From the NCBI GenBank assembly GCA_047967505.1, contig CM106538.1: 64,000 bases of DNA; one strand, written 5' to 3'. Position numbers and translations under genes: made by a program. This DNA is from Dipteris shenzhenensis. Its lineage: Eukaryota > Polypodiophyta > Polypodiopsida > Gleicheniales. The notes under the pieces were generated by a model. It made no database searches. It was not told where the DNA came from and was given only the letters and a program-made list of their open reading frames with translations. Shown piece by piece: positions 1 through 10,560 of this stretch. Each line of letters begins with the position of its first letter. Position 1 is the first letter of the stretch.

Positions 1-269
1 GGAGGTGGGGAGACCTCCTTTACAGGAGTATACTGAGGAGTCGTCTGGCAGGACACAACATTTAGCAGTTCCACATTTGATGGAAACTCCAAGGTTTCTT
101 TCTCCCTGATAATTTCTCTAATTGCAACAACAGAAGAGTCTTCCTCTCTTGTTCGAGCCCCAGCTGCTTCCTGAATTCGTCCTGAGCTGGCAGGTGTCAC
201 ATCCACAAAGCTCCCTTTCTCAACTTCTGGATTGAGAAGGTATTTCCCCGGTGCCATATAAATGGCTAT
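1..269 (-). CDS. Exon 6 of the host gene, running off the window
   Basis: The exon starts after an AACAG acceptor, in phase 0 with exon 5, and stays open to the window edge (89 full codons). It begins IAIYMAPGKYLLNPEVEKGS, which completes the winged-helix-like unit (a third helix followed by a hairpin). A Ser/Thr/Glu-rich, probably disordered region follows. No donor or stop is visible before position 1, so the gene continues to the left. Confidence 0.8.
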   Translation of the reverse strand, partial: MAIYMAPGKYLLNPEVEKGSFVDVTPASSGRIQEAAGARTREEDSSVVAIREIIREKETLEFPSNVELLNVVSCQTTPQYTPVKEVSPP

Positions 270-398
270 CTGTTTCAAATGGGATTTGAAAATCAACTAC
301 CAGAGTCAAGGGGGGAAAGCATTCACAAAAATTTGATTCAACTGTCAGTGAGTGAGTTAAGAAAGTCCTGTCATAATAAAAAACAGCTATCGACTTAC

Positions 399-473
399 TG
401 ATTTTAATACTTTCTCAAGATTTTTCCTTTCTGGGTTAACTGGCATCATTTCTGCAATCGCCTTTTCTGCTGC
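399..473 (-). CDS. Exon 5 of the host gene (75 nt)
   Basis: Twenty-five codons lie between a TTTTGCAG acceptor and a GTAAGT donor, in phase 0 at both ends. They encode AAEKAIAEMMPVNPERKNLE followed by KVLKS. Joined to exon 4 this gives a helix-turn-helix pattern, and joined to exon 6 it continues into a beta-hairpin-like MAPGKYLL. An alternative acceptor about 40 bases upstream would shift the frame and is not supported. Confidence 0.82.
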
Positions 474-618
474 CTGCAAAAGCACTTCATTTGTCACAGA
501 CATTCTGGGCTCTGAAGCAGCCATATAGATGAAGAAAATGTTTTACTTGAAAATTTTTTGAGGGCAGGTTTCAACTTTGTGCATGTGCAGGTATAAAAAG
601 CTGCAATGGCATGAAACT

Positions 619-621
<3 letters not shown>

Positions 622-662
<41 letters not shown>
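622..662. repeat. (CT)n microsatellite
   Basis: About 20 uninterrupted CT units lie directly upstream of LINE coding sequence. Elsewhere in this window such tracts are the 3-prime tails of LINE copies, so this may be the tail of an earlier insertion. The hairpin that precedes the other tails is not visible here. Confidence 0.9.
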
Positions 663-663
<1 letters not shown>

Positions 664-665
<2 letters not shown>

Positions 666-2555
666 TGATCACACATACCTATTCTTCACTATCACCACCT
701 CACGCTTAGCCACACCACACACACCACATATGAAGCACGACACCTACCACGACATACACTCTGATCACAGCCTCTCCCCTTCCTACTCTGGACGCCTAAA
801 TAGACTCCTACCCTACATCGATCACATACCACTCATAGAGGACCGTGCTGCCCTGATTCGTCGCACACTCCACGAGGCTACCCTCCAAATCTTCCCCCAC
901 ACCACACGGTCTACTAGACCACCACCTCTTGGTTCTGTACCCTGCAACAACTGGTATGATGCGGAGTGCAAGTCTTATCGCCGACAACTCCGACTTGAAA
1001 CCAGGTGTCACCTCCCGAACACACCAAACACGGTACGCAAGTACCGATGTCTCGTACGTCGGAAGAAGTACGGATTTCTTCGTCGAAATGAGGAGGAGAT
1101 GCTGAACATCTTGTACAACAACAACTCTAAGGAATTTTGGCAGAGATTCCTTGAGCGTAGGTCTCCATCACCCCTCACCAACACGAGAGTTTGGCACACG
1201 TATGCACGCCACCTTTATGATGTCCCACACCAGCCTACTCCACATCTCACACACACACCTCGCCCCACCACTTGCACGTTGTTCACCAGAGGGGGAGTCA
1301 AGGACGCGACATTGAAACTGCATAAGGCCGAGCTAAGGACCACAAGGGGCTATGCACTGAGTTTATCGCATATGGGATCGACACGTTAGCCCTGATCCTA
1401 GCAAAGCTATTCGATGACGATGCTTGCCTTGGCTTCCCCCGCACTTGGACACTCAACACCATCACCCCCATCCACAAGGCAAGGGATCCCATGGACCCGA
1501 GTAACTACAGGACTATCATGATTGGACATGTGATGTCCAAGATCTATGCAACAGTATTGGATGCGTCGGTCAGCCTATGCGCAGAGATGAGAGGGCTGAG
1601 AGCAGAGGGTCAGGCCAGTTTCAGGCGAGACCATGGGACTATGGATCACATCCTTACACTCATGAGTGTCAAGATCACGGAAGGAGAGGGTATATTGCTG
1701 CTTTGTGGATTTCCGCAAAGCCTTTGACACAGTACCTCGAGCTCGACTCATCACACGCCTGCAAGCACTGGGATTTGATCAAGAGATCATCTGGGCAGTC
1801 ATGGCACTTTATGAGAGAGTCTCAGGCCGAGTTCGGATAGACGCAGGTTGGACAGATGAGATCTTGAGTACCATAGGGGTCAAACAGGGTTGTCCCTTAT
1901 CACCAACCCTGTTTGGCCTCTACATCGATGAGCTTGAGACTTTCATGGGGGCTTCCGAAGGGACCGGCTGCTCACTTGCCGGAATCATCATCGGAATTCT
2001 TCTTTATGCAGATGACGTGGCACTCTTGTCGTCCACACTCGAGGGGCTCCAACGACACCTCGATGCACTGCAGGCTTTTTGTTTATCCCATGATTTGGAG
2101 GTCAACCTTGGCAAGACCAAGGTCATGATCTTTAACACCTCTTTAACACCTCTCGAGCAAACATGCAACGGAAGCAGTTCACTTTCGGTGGGTCACCAGT
2201 TGAGATCGTATCCTCATACACTTACTTGGGGGTCATCTTCTCCGACCCAATCTTCACGCTGAGACCAGCGATGCAGGCCAAACTGAGTAGGGGATACGCC
2301 TCACTGGCTCGGCTAGAGAGACAGTGCTTCCACTCCCACTTCCAGGACCCTTAGACCAAGGCTCTCCTCATGCTCTCACGGATGATCCGGGGGAAACCAT
2401 ATGTACCACATCATATCATTCAGGCCGAGTTTGGTGCTTCTCCACTCTAGCTAGATGCAGCCTTTCAAGCCATCACATATCTACACCGGGTTAGATCATA
2501 TGGGGACTGTACATCAGGGAGACAAAGGTTGCCATGGTCGGCTCTCGATTCCTCC
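664..2555 (+). mobile_element. LINE (non-LTR retrotransposon) ORF2 fragment with reverse transcriptase, pseudogenised
   Basis: Coding remnants run through three frames with shifts near 1385, 1690 and 2155. Positions 664-1380 encode the basic linker region N-terminal to the RT (for example RKYRCLVRRKKYGFL). From 1383 the RT starts (FPRTWTLNTITPIHKA, DPSNYRTI). RT motif A is VDFRKAFDTVPRARL (about 1705-1750), motif B is GVKQGCPLSPTLF, and motif C is LLYADD with catalytic YADD at 2005-2016. The thumb-side motif EVNLGKTKVMIFN follows. The endonuclease domain is absent, so the copy is 5-prime truncated. It lies antisense in intron 4 of the host gene and stops where Copia sequence begins near 2556; its 3-prime part may be the LINE sequence after 6247. 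Confidence 0.85.
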
Positions 2556-5520
2556 TTGGCATACCATGCACGTGGGGCTTGTTTAAGCCCATATAAAGCT
2601 TTGTTCAGCTTGCAAACTTGAAGTGCATTCCCAAAAGTCCAAATCTAGGAGATTGTTTAACATAAACCTCTTCCTGCAAGTTCCCATTAAGGAAAGCTGT
2701 TTTTATGTCCAACTGATGGACATTCCAAAGAAAATTTGCAGCCATGGCAATAACTAACCTGATGGTGGTCATCTGGGATGTAGGAGCAAAGGTCTCCTCA
2801 TAATCTATTCCTTTCTTCTGTGCATAGCCTTTAGCAACCAGCCTGACCCATCTGGCTTCCTTTTCACTATGAAAACCAATTTGGTACCAATGGCATTCCC
2901 TAGTGGTAAATCCACAACATCCCAAGTCTGATTTTTCTCAATGGACTACAATTCATTGTGCATGGCATGGATCCAATGCACATTATCCTTTGCTTCTTCA
3001 AAAGAGTCAGGTTCTTCTTCATCAAGAAGAGTACCTGCATAAGCTGTCTCAACAAAAACGAGCCCCCCTTGCGTGCCTCACTGCACTACGAGTCCTGCCG
3101 GGCAAAGGTGCCTCAAGCCTACTCTCCCTGAGAGTCTGTAGCAACCAATTCAGAACTGTTTTGGCTGCGTGTATCTCTTTGAATCTCTTGCCTAACTACT
3201 TCATCCACACCCTGTGGAGGTACAAAATCAGCCTATGGCTGAATCGGGGCATGTGGATCAGGAAGAGGTTGCTGTAAATTTTGATTTTCAGCATGAGCCT
3301 CAGCTCGGGAACCAAATGCTATAGAAAGAATCCCCTCAAAAACATCATCTGAAGAAGCTGGAATAGTAAATTCAGCATGTGTATGTGCTGAATTCTCTAA
3401 AAAATATAACATCTCAATCTTGCGAGAAGTAGGATTGTAGAGACGATAGCCTTTGCTTTGTGCACTATACCCAACAAAAATGCATTTAAGTGCCTTATCT
3501 GACAACTTACGTCGAAACTCCGCACGCACGTGGGCATATGCAACACAACCAAAAACACTGAAGTGATCCACTGAAGGCTTTCTCCCATGCCATGCCTCAT
3601 AGGGAGTGATTGTCTTCAAAGCCTTTGTGGGAGCTCGATTCAAAACATAATTTGCACACATAAGGCCTTCAAGCCAAAATCTGTGAGGCAACTTTTTACT
3701 GGTAAGCAAGCATCTATCCATCTCCATAAGAGTGCGATTCTTGCGCTCAGCTTTGCCATTTTGCTGAGGTGTGATGCCTTTCTCCTTCAAAAATGCCTCA
3801 AACTCATGAGACGTATACTCCCCCCTTTATCTGTGCAAAGTGTCTGCACCTTGAGTCATGTCTCATTCTCAACCATAGCCACAAACTGTTTGAAATGCAT
3901 AAACACTTCTGATTTTTCCTTTACCATAGACCCAAGTATAATTGGTAAAGTCATGTATGAATATAACATAATAGAGATAACCAACAAAAGCAGGTGTCCT
4001 CATGGGACCACAGACATCACTGTGTATGAGCTGTAATTTTCGAGTAACTCTTACTGCACCATCCTTCTTAAAAGGAAATCTATGCATCTTGCCAAGGATG
4101 CAGCCCTCACATGCATGAGAATGAGGTGACTCCAAAGGAGGCAATGCATCAACCGTAGCATGCTTCTAAAGTGTCATTAAGCTGCCATAGCTCATGTGCC
4201 CATACCTGGCATGCCATAACTCCGCATTCTACATCGCAGCAGTGGGAGTGCTCACTGAAAGTGCAAGATCGGATCTTTTCTCATATATGTCGAGCTGAAA
4301 AAGACCCCTATACAAAGTGCCAGACAACATCAAAGCATAGTCATTCTCTTTGTCTCTGACTGCACACTTAGCATCATCGAATATAACTTGAAATCCTCCT
4401 CTATTGAGAGAGGATACTAAAAGCAAATTCTTCTTTTTACCTAGCACATAAAGAACATCTGAAATTCTTAAATCTGTGCCATCAATGGATGTGAGGATGA
4501 TGTCCCCCCCTCACACACTGAATAAGAAGAATTATTTGCACATGTCACCTTCTTTTTAGTAGGTGTAGGATGCAAAGATACAAAAAGGTTCTTCTTAGAA
4601 GTGATGTGCTTAGAAGCACCACTATCAAAATACCAAGTATTCAGTGTCTCATTGATACTGAGAGAGCATGCATCCTTTGGAGGATCATAACTGCACATCA
4701 ATAAAGCATATGGATCATCCTCGATAGTGATTGTAGTATCTGACCTATGCACTGAAAAATCTGAAATGCAAGCAAAAAGGCATAGTGCTCTTCCACAAAG
4801 TTGGCTGTAACATCTTTCCCATCGTGCATTAGGAGCTGATGCATTTGCCACAGCCATACCGGAATCCCTTTTCTTTTCTTTAGCTATGCCCTTTTTGCAT
4901 TCACCAATATAATGACCTCGCTTCTTGCAGTATTGACAAATGTACTTCTTTTTAGGCTTATCTGCATCACCCTTAGCCTTATAAGAGGACTGTCCAGAAT
5001 CAGCTTTATGTTGATGTGCGGGCTGATTGGCATGTTGCTTTTGCTGCCCTTTTCCTTTGGGCTTAAACTTAGAAAGCATGGCATGCTCGGCAGCCCGTAT
5101 TGCCATATTTCTTCTTGCCTGTTGTTCTTGCAACAGAAGTCCTACCAACTCGTGAAAAGAGAGAGGATTGTTGGCCTCCCCTCAATGACAAATTCAGCGA
5201 GGTGTGGAAACCAAGATAAGACTCAAGAAGAGAAATCAAAGTGGTGGTAATCATCTCTAAATCCAGAATAGCTTCATTATATTCAGCAACTGCTCCCTCA
5301 AATCCTAAAGCTTTGTGAGGTAAGCATTCATGGAATCTCCCTCATCCATATGTGTATGAGATAGCTCTCTCTTCAGGAAGGAAAGTCTGGCATCATTTCT
5401 TGCTGCAAACATACTCTCTAATATCTCCCAAGTTGGCTTTGAGGTCTTGCATGACCGAATACACAAATGCCTAGCAAAAACACCTACAAGGAAAACTCTG
5501 CAAATGACCACCCTTCCAGA

Positions 5521-5930
5521 GTACCCTGCAAAAGGCACCCTGGTCAGAAAACTGCAACAGTCCGTACAGTACGGACAACTGACATGAGCTGTATGGAATG
5601 GCGGTGCTGACTGTACGACAAAGTATGGAATAGCATACGAAATTCGCACGTGTGGCACTGATGCAATACGTGCGAGGCGGGCTTGAATGCTACAGGCGTA
5701 CGGACTACCAGCAACAGTACGACGTTGGCGCGTGCTATACGATCGTAATGAATGCGGGCTGGTACAAGCTGTACGGCCATCAACCGAAATCCGTACGGCG
5801 GTGCAAATTGGTCCGAATGGCGGCGCTGCTGCAAAATGCGACGTGTAAAACCGTACGACGGTACGGGCAGGTAATACAAAATCTGTACAGTCGTACGGGC
5901 TGTACGGAATGGAGGTCACGAGCTAAGGCT
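5521..5930 (-). repeat. GTAC-rich leader of the Copia element
   Basis: I count 14 GTAC tetramers in about 400 bp, mostly as CCGTACGG- or CGTACAG-like words. They lie between the primer site and gag. The sister copy has the same feature at 20,768-21,185. The clustering creates many overlapping short palindromes. Confidence 0.75.
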
Positions 5931-5990
5931 CGAGGCAGTTGTATAGCAAGAGCAAGAGCAAGAGCAAGGAAAACCAGCTCTAACACCAAA

Positions 5991-6246
5991 TGTGAACAAA
6001 TGGAGAGCAATGAGCAAGAGTGAGAGTGAGCAAACGTAAGTGTACTAAATAGAATAAGTAGAAATGAGTGAGTACAAAGAAAAAGTGAGGCGTTTTGTCT
6101 AAGTGACAAAACCCTATCCTATCCACTAACCATAGTTAAGGATTGGACTATGGTTAGGGGAAAAAACCTCAATGAGGGAAAAGTGCCCCTAACCTACGTA
6201 TTACCATACATTGGCCACTGCCTAGAATATGATAATAATTCTAACA
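5991..6246 (-). repeat. 5-prime LTR of the minus-strand Copia element
   Basis: The 256-bp LTR begins TGTTAGAATTATT (reading down from 6246) and ends with CA at 5991. It aligns with the 3-prime LTR at 26446-26674: shared blocks include the start TGTTAGAATTATT, CATATTCTAGGCAGTGGCC, and a GTTTTGTC..TTGAC-type segment. Adjacent at 5989-5978 is a degenerate initiator-methionine primer site, TGGTGTTAGAGC, two bases off TGGTATCAGAGC. Confidence 0.8.
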
Positions 6247-6974
6247 GAGAGTTGAGACAGAGGAGCATTTTCTATGTCTACCCAACCTACTATGATATCT
6301 GCAGACAATACCACTCCCTATACTTGGAGGGGAGCAGCTTCGGCACACACTCACAATTGATCCACTCCCATGACCACGTCTACATTAGGCTCTATCTAAT
6401 GGAGATGCGCCGCCACAGGGAGACACTACTACGGAGCAACAAGAGGTGGTCACAAAGCTTAACTGAGCACAGCGATGCATCACAGACTTCTATACATTTG
6501 AGTCAACACCAAGTCACAGCAAGATAGAGGAGGAGTTTGCTAATATGAGGGCAGCTTTGATCAGCAAAGGGAGCTGACACGATGCCATCGAGAGAGGGAC
6601 GCAGAGACCACCTACGACACGAAGAGCGGTTAACGCACACTCCATTGAGGTCTGTCCTATCACAGCTTTCCTCCGTGGAGACCACTAAAGATGAGCGGTA
6701 ACTCTAGGCATAGCTCAACGGGGTCAAAGATCAAGGACACCGTTGCCCCCGCCACAGCGGGAGACAACCATTCGAGATATTTTCAAAGCTCACCAAAGAG
6801 CCACCACAGTGCCAGCCTTCGGCTTCTGAGTCCCAACTCTCAGTTTGCTTTGACTGAGCTCATTAGATCGGTATAAATTAGTACTCTAACATGCCCTTCC
6901 AACCCATTGAGGCTTGTATGAGTTTTCTCTTTTGAAACTTTGTCCCATAGGCCTGTGAGGCCTCCCGCGGACAT

Positions 6975-7008
<34 letters not shown>
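6247..7008 (+). mobile_element. LINE 3-prime fragment with hairpin and (TC)n tail
   Basis: Positions 6247-6525 encode LINE ORF2 C-terminal sequence (THSQLIHSHDHVYIRLYLME, then MRRHRETLLRSNKRW). A relative occurs at 7606-7672. The 3-prime UTR follows, and the copy ends with a short stem-loop at 6949-6963 (AGGCC/GGCCT), the words GGACATTAAT and a CT tract at 6978-7007. It is probably the distal part of the LINE at 664-2555, separated by the Copia insertion; that is inference because the Copia 3-prime end is missing. Confidence 0.65.
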
Positions 7009-7011
<3 letters not shown>

Positions 7012-7016
7012 GCTTA

Positions 7017-7133
7017 GTTTAGCACTCAACAAGGGCCTTAGCACCCTTTGCTTCAGCCCATGGCAACTGGTATGAGCTACTTTGTTGATTGTACTTTGTC
7101 TCATAGGCCCGTGAGGCCTCGCGAAGATGTTAA

Positions 7134-7183
<50 letters not shown>
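7017..7183 (+). mobile_element. LINE 3-prime end fragment
   Basis: This non-coding fragment ends with the hairpin CATAGGCCCGTGAGGCCT (7103-7120), a GATGTTAATA word and a (CT)n tract (7141-7182). It has the same terminal architecture as the copies ending at 7008, 7597, 22125 and 30282. Confidence 0.65.
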
Positions 7184-7185
<2 letters not shown>

Positions 7186-7600
7186 CACCCGATCACACCA
7201 GCTGCAAATAGAAACAGGGGGATGGAAAAAGATGCCAAGGGAGAGTAGAATATGCCAACTATGTGATCAAGGTATGGTTGAAACAGAAGAACACATGGTA
7301 ATGATATGCCCTCACTATGCACACATTAGGGAAGAGTTCAATCACCTCCTTGAGGGACATAACAAACTGGCTGATTTGCTGCATAAAGGGTCACCTTCAG
7401 CTTTAGGAACATTTGTGTATAAGCTCTTCAAGCATAGGAATCCACCTGAATCCTAGAAGGTGGTTTCTCTTTCCACCCTCCCATCTTCGGGAGGAGCTTT
7501 CATGTACTTGTGATATTGTATTGCCCAGGTCCCATAGGCCGGTTTTGGTCTTCAGAGGACGATAATATATTCTTCTTCTTCTTCTCTCTCTCTCTCTATG
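7184..7600 (+). mobile_element. LINE ORF2 C-terminus with zinc-finger and 3-prime UTR
   Basis: Coding sequence to a stop near 7456 includes a C-x2-C-x-H-x4-C reverse-transcriptase-associated zinc motif (CQLCDQGMVETEEHMVMIC) and the tail LLHKGSPSALGTFVYKLFKH. About 75 bp later comes the 3-prime hairpin (GGCC..GGTC, 7538-7550), then GGACGATAAT and a tail of TTC and TC repeats ending at 7597. This copy shows that the hairpin belongs to the 3-prime UTR of RT-type LINEs. Confidence 0.75.
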
Positions 7601-7836
7601 TTAAAAAATAAGTCCACTTCCATGACCAGTTCTACATCGGCCTCTATTTGATCGAGATGAGACATCACAAAGATGTGTGTGTGTGTGTGTGCGCACGCGC
7701 GCGAGTACTCTCTCTATGTATGTATGTATGTATGTATATGTATATCCGTATATCTGTGCGCCGGTGCGTGTGCGTGTGCGTGTGCGTGTACATATACACA
7801 CACACAATGTTTGCTCTGGGGGCATGCAGATAACAC
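7601..7836 (+). repeat. LINE scrap followed by compound microsatellite
   Basis: Positions 7606-7672 encode VHFHDQFYIGLYLIEMRHHK, homologous to residues encoded at 6360-6420. From 7674 to 7808 the sequence is a compound repeat: TG, CG, TATG, GTGCGT and AC units. Open frames here are repeat artefacts. Confidence 0.75.
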
Positions 7837-8206
7837 CTAATAAGACCCACGAGAGATATTATAGACCTCCTTTCACCCCAACACCCCTAGCTTACCCATA
7901 GATCTACATCATCTTCCATCACAACCTAAGACATTGCATATGTAGTTGTCTATTTCAAATATAAAAAACAATAGAATGATTAGGAAACAGCCTTGCAACA
8001 ATAGGAAACAGGTATGCTGTTAGCTTTAGGTTATCAACACTTTTAGAAATTGTGATTCCATAGACGTTTTGACATAACATATCAAATATGCACAAGAGCT
8101 TAATATTGACTAGGAATCCAAATAAGTTTTAATGCAATGATGCCTGAGTTCAGAAAAAGTTGAGTAGCATACACAAACAAAAAACTACAAAAGCAAAGAT
8201 GCATAC
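7837..8206. other. Intron 4 proximal end, no recognisable feature
   Basis: This AT-rich sequence next to the exon 4 donor has no coding, repeat or transposon similarity that I recognise. Confidence 0.6.
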
Positions 8207-8559
8207 TTTTATTGTGACTCCTTTTGGGCTTTCCTTTAGAAGAGTGATAAGGTTATTGCGTAGCTCTGTCATGTTGACTGCTGATCCCATTTTTACTGAA
8301 CCTCCACCTTCAGTCCCAACAGAAGCAGCAGCAGGTTGGATCTTCTCCTTTTGAAGGGCAGTGCTCCCCTTGTTGACAGGAGGCCCAACGACTGCCTCTG
8401 CCAAAGGACGCCCCTTTGGAGGAGGCATACCAACTGCCTGAGCTGATGGAGTCCCCCTAACACCACCAGTGGCTGGTTCAGGACCTGGACTCGTTGTGAC
8501 CTTCCTTTTTTTGGGGGGAGGTTCTTTCTTTGTTTTAGGTATAGGTTTCCTGCCATTGG
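8207..8559 (-). CDS. Exon 4 of the host gene: basic linker and start of winged-helix-like domain
   Basis: The exon follows a TTTTTGACAG acceptor; its first two bases complete an Ala codon. It encodes about 118 residues. A basic, proline-rich linker (KKEPPPKKRK) looks like a nuclear localisation signal. A low-complexity Gly/Pro/Ala stretch follows. The C-terminal end, TELRNNLITLLKESPKGVTIK, is the first helix and turn of the conserved segment continued in exon 5. The donor is GTATGC after an AAA codon. The next intron is about 7.7 kb and full of transposon remains. Confidence 0.8.
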
Positions 8560-8751
8560 CTGTCAAAAAGAACAAAGAAATAAGTTTGGGGTATAAATTT
8601 CCTGCACTGGCTGTCAAAAAGGGCAAACAAATACGACTCTCCAAATCCAATTTTGAATTCAAATGGCACTTTACAAAATATAAAAACAATTACAAATCCC
8701 CATCAGAAGGTTTAAAGACCAAACAAAGTAAACTCCCTAATAGATACCTAC

Positions 8752-8810
8752 CTTCTCCATGAGCAGTCTGAGGTATCATCATCTGAGTGCTAGGGTCCAC
8801 CAATATAGAC
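8752..8810 (-). CDS. Exon 3 of the host gene (59 nt)
   Basis: This is a small exon between an AACAG acceptor and a GTAGGT donor. It completes the Lys codon split by intron 2 and encodes SILVDPSTQMMIPQTAHGE plus the first base of the next codon. The phases (2 on entry, 1 on exit) match exons 2 and 4 exactly. The family typically carries a short Ile/Val-Leu-Asp motif after the charged helix, which fits. It is too short to be found by ORF length alone. Confidence 0.8.
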
Positions 8811-8931
8811 CTGTTATACAAACCCAAACTTTAATATTTCCATTTAGATATTAGCATTACAACGTGCCTTCTTTCCCTCTACGGGAAGCCAGAGGAAATG
8901 CAAATCTAGCATAAAGACAAACATCCTTTAC

Positions 8932-9155
8932 TTGCGCAATTTCTGTTTCTTTTCTGCCTCAGCTGTCCGTTTCTTTACACGATCTTTTTCGGAAGCACTT
9001 AAAAACCGCTGCACTGCTAATTTCCGCCATACTGAGCCAGCCTCAACGAGTAGACCTTCTCCATCCTCTCCACTTCTCTGCTCATATATGTGACAAAGAT
9101 CCCCTGGTTCTGGAGCTGATGAAAATTTAAAGCTTTCATGGCCTACTTTTATTTC
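8932..9155 (-). CDS. Exon 2 of the host gene
   Basis: The exon follows a CAG acceptor and begins EIKVGHESFKF, continuing exon 1 in phase 0. It encodes 74 codons and ends with two bases of a Lys codon before a GTAAAG donor. It contains the most diagnostic block of the family: GDLCHIYEQRSGEDGEGLL, then VEAGSVWRKLAVQRFLSASE, and a strongly charged Lys/Glu/Arg helix (KKRTAEAEKKQKLRK). The charged tail could be a nuclear-localisation or protein-interaction helix. An ATG slightly upstream of the acceptor (9176) opens the same frame, but it lies in the intron and is not needed. Confidence 0.82.
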
Positions 9156-9918
9156 CTGTACAAGCATGAAGGGCAACTTCAGGGTCAGTGATCATTCTCA
9201 TCTCGACTTTCAAGCATGTCATGTCTTTGATAAAACCTACTTAACCAAGAGCTTCATCATATCTCTGATGACACCTACTTAAACGAGAGGACCATGCCAC
9301 CCTAGGCTTGGGACAACTTATCAAGATCTTAGAACTGGCTTTATTGTGATTAGCATCGCATCAATGTCCTTGTCATGGCTTCATTCTAATTGTCATATCT
9401 TTCAAATGATGGAAACTGATGTTCAAGTGACACATCTAGCTATCAATATTAATTAACCTTCAAATGCAAATACCTATGTTTCTCAAACATCATATACCTA
9501 AACGGTGCTAACCAGGCCTGGGGGGTTATGAAAACTTTTTAAAATGTAGATTCCTTGGGGTAGCACACCTCAGAAACACCCATGAGCAACCAAAATTGCA
9601 TTGCCAATCACAATTATCTACACCATGCCACTTTATATCTTAATATTACTATGACCACTATCTAGATTAGCCCACAAAGGGACTTGAAATTTCTGGGCAC
9701 ATCACAGAAGTCCCCGCAAACGTATAGAAAAAAGTAAGGAATCAGGTGGAGGAGCAAAAAAAATAAAACAGAATCAGCTCAACAGAATACCTTCAAGATT
9801 ACCACTGCTCCTCCTGGAGAGGTGTTCCCTTTATCTAAAAAACAAAACTCTGCTGAAAATTGTGATGTTGAAACACAATATAGAAAAAGCTCAAACATTG
9901 AAGGTTCTTGCCATCCTC
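9156..9918. other. Distal end of intron 1, no recognisable feature
   Basis: This is the segment upstream of the exon 2 acceptor. I see no coding region or repeat family. A run of A-rich sequence lies around 9730-9770. Confidence 0.5.
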
Positions 9919-10560
9919 TGTTGGAAAGGTCACCTCCCCATCTGAAAGCCCCCATATGAGGAGAGCGTGGGGGAGGGAGACCTGGGCCAGGATGTGCCCA
10001 CGAGAAAAGAAAGAGCAGATGGACAGCCTCCAACACAGCCTACAGGAGGTGCAACCATGGAAGGGAGCAACAGCCCCTGGGTCGGCCATTGGCTGAGGCT
10101 GGTGGGTCTGGTTGGAGCCAGCAAATCAGGCCTGGAGATGGGCTGGCCAGGGGGGCTGAATCCCTGGAACAAAGGCTGCAAAAGGGCCTAGAGAAGACCC
10201 TTATATAGGGCCCTGGTTGGGCTGGTAGGGCAGCCAACCAGGTTGGTTTTAGGGCAGACAGAAAGTCGGCCATTTAGGGGTCTTCCAGTCGGTTTTTGCA
10301 GCAGGCCTTCGGGCCTATAAAAGGGGAGGCCCTAGGCCTCATAAATCATTCAACAGCTCAGCCATCAGAGGAGCAGCAGGAGCAGCTACACTCACACCCT
10401 CAGGCCTACATCCAGGAGGCAGAGGAGACTAGGAGTTGCTGCAGACAGAGTTCATCTAGGGCTGGACCTTGGCTATCTTCTAGGGCAGCAAGGTGTTTGG
10501 ACCTTTGGACGGAAAGTCTACTTACGCTCGAGGATCAAAGTGTTGAAGGCATGGGCAAAA
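9919..10560 (+). mobile_element. LTR-like repeat, family 1
   Basis: It begins TGTTGGAAAGGTCACC and shares the block (A/T)CCCCATCTGAAAGCCCCC..ATGAGGAG with the repeats starting at 11912, 13387 (minus) and 57524. A core-promoter-like TATAAAAG lies at 10316 just before a CA-rich start region, as in U3-R of an LTR. No polyprotein is visible. The right end is not defined, so this may be a solo LTR or a fragment. Confidence 0.45.

Larger units (their letters stand above)
2556..6246 (-). mobile_element. Ty1/Copia retrotransposon, 3-prime truncated, pseudogenised
   Basis: Read on the minus strand, the order is 5-prime LTR (6246-5991), a decayed primer binding site, a GTAC-rich leader, gag (5460-4870), protease, GAG-pre-integrase (4447-4150), integrase (4144-3380) and the RT N-terminal half (3060-2556). 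Visible motifs are the zinc knuckle CQYCKKRGHYIGEC, the protease site WYFDSGASKHIT, the integrase block ERKNRTLMEMDR, and RT stretches KGYAQKKGIDYEETFAPTS, DIKTAFLNG and ALYGLKQAPRAWY at the left end. It lacks the RT YxDD motif, RNase H and the 3-prime LTR. Several stops and frame changes are present. It is the same family as the plus-strand copy at 20.6-26.7 kb. Confidence 0.88.

Noticed and set aside
577-663. N-terminal extension of the LINE frame through the CT repeat
   Set aside because: The leading part only reflects the microsatellite; LINE-like coding starts after it.
494-676. Minus-strand ORF with Arg/Glu repeats
   Set aside because: It is the complement of the (CT)n tract plus intron sequence. 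The real exon nearby is 473-399.
7601-7850. Several overlapping ORFs rich in Val-Cys or Thr-His
   Set aside because: They translate TG/AC and related microsatellites.
8928-9176. Independent 82-residue gene starting at 9176
   Set aside because: The acceptor at 9156 and phase continuity with exons 1 and 3 show it is an internal exon; the upstream ATG is intronic.
9779-10273. Cluster of overlapping ORFs on both strands
   Set aside because: GC-rich LTR-like sequence with few stop codons; no frame has coding character or known motif.
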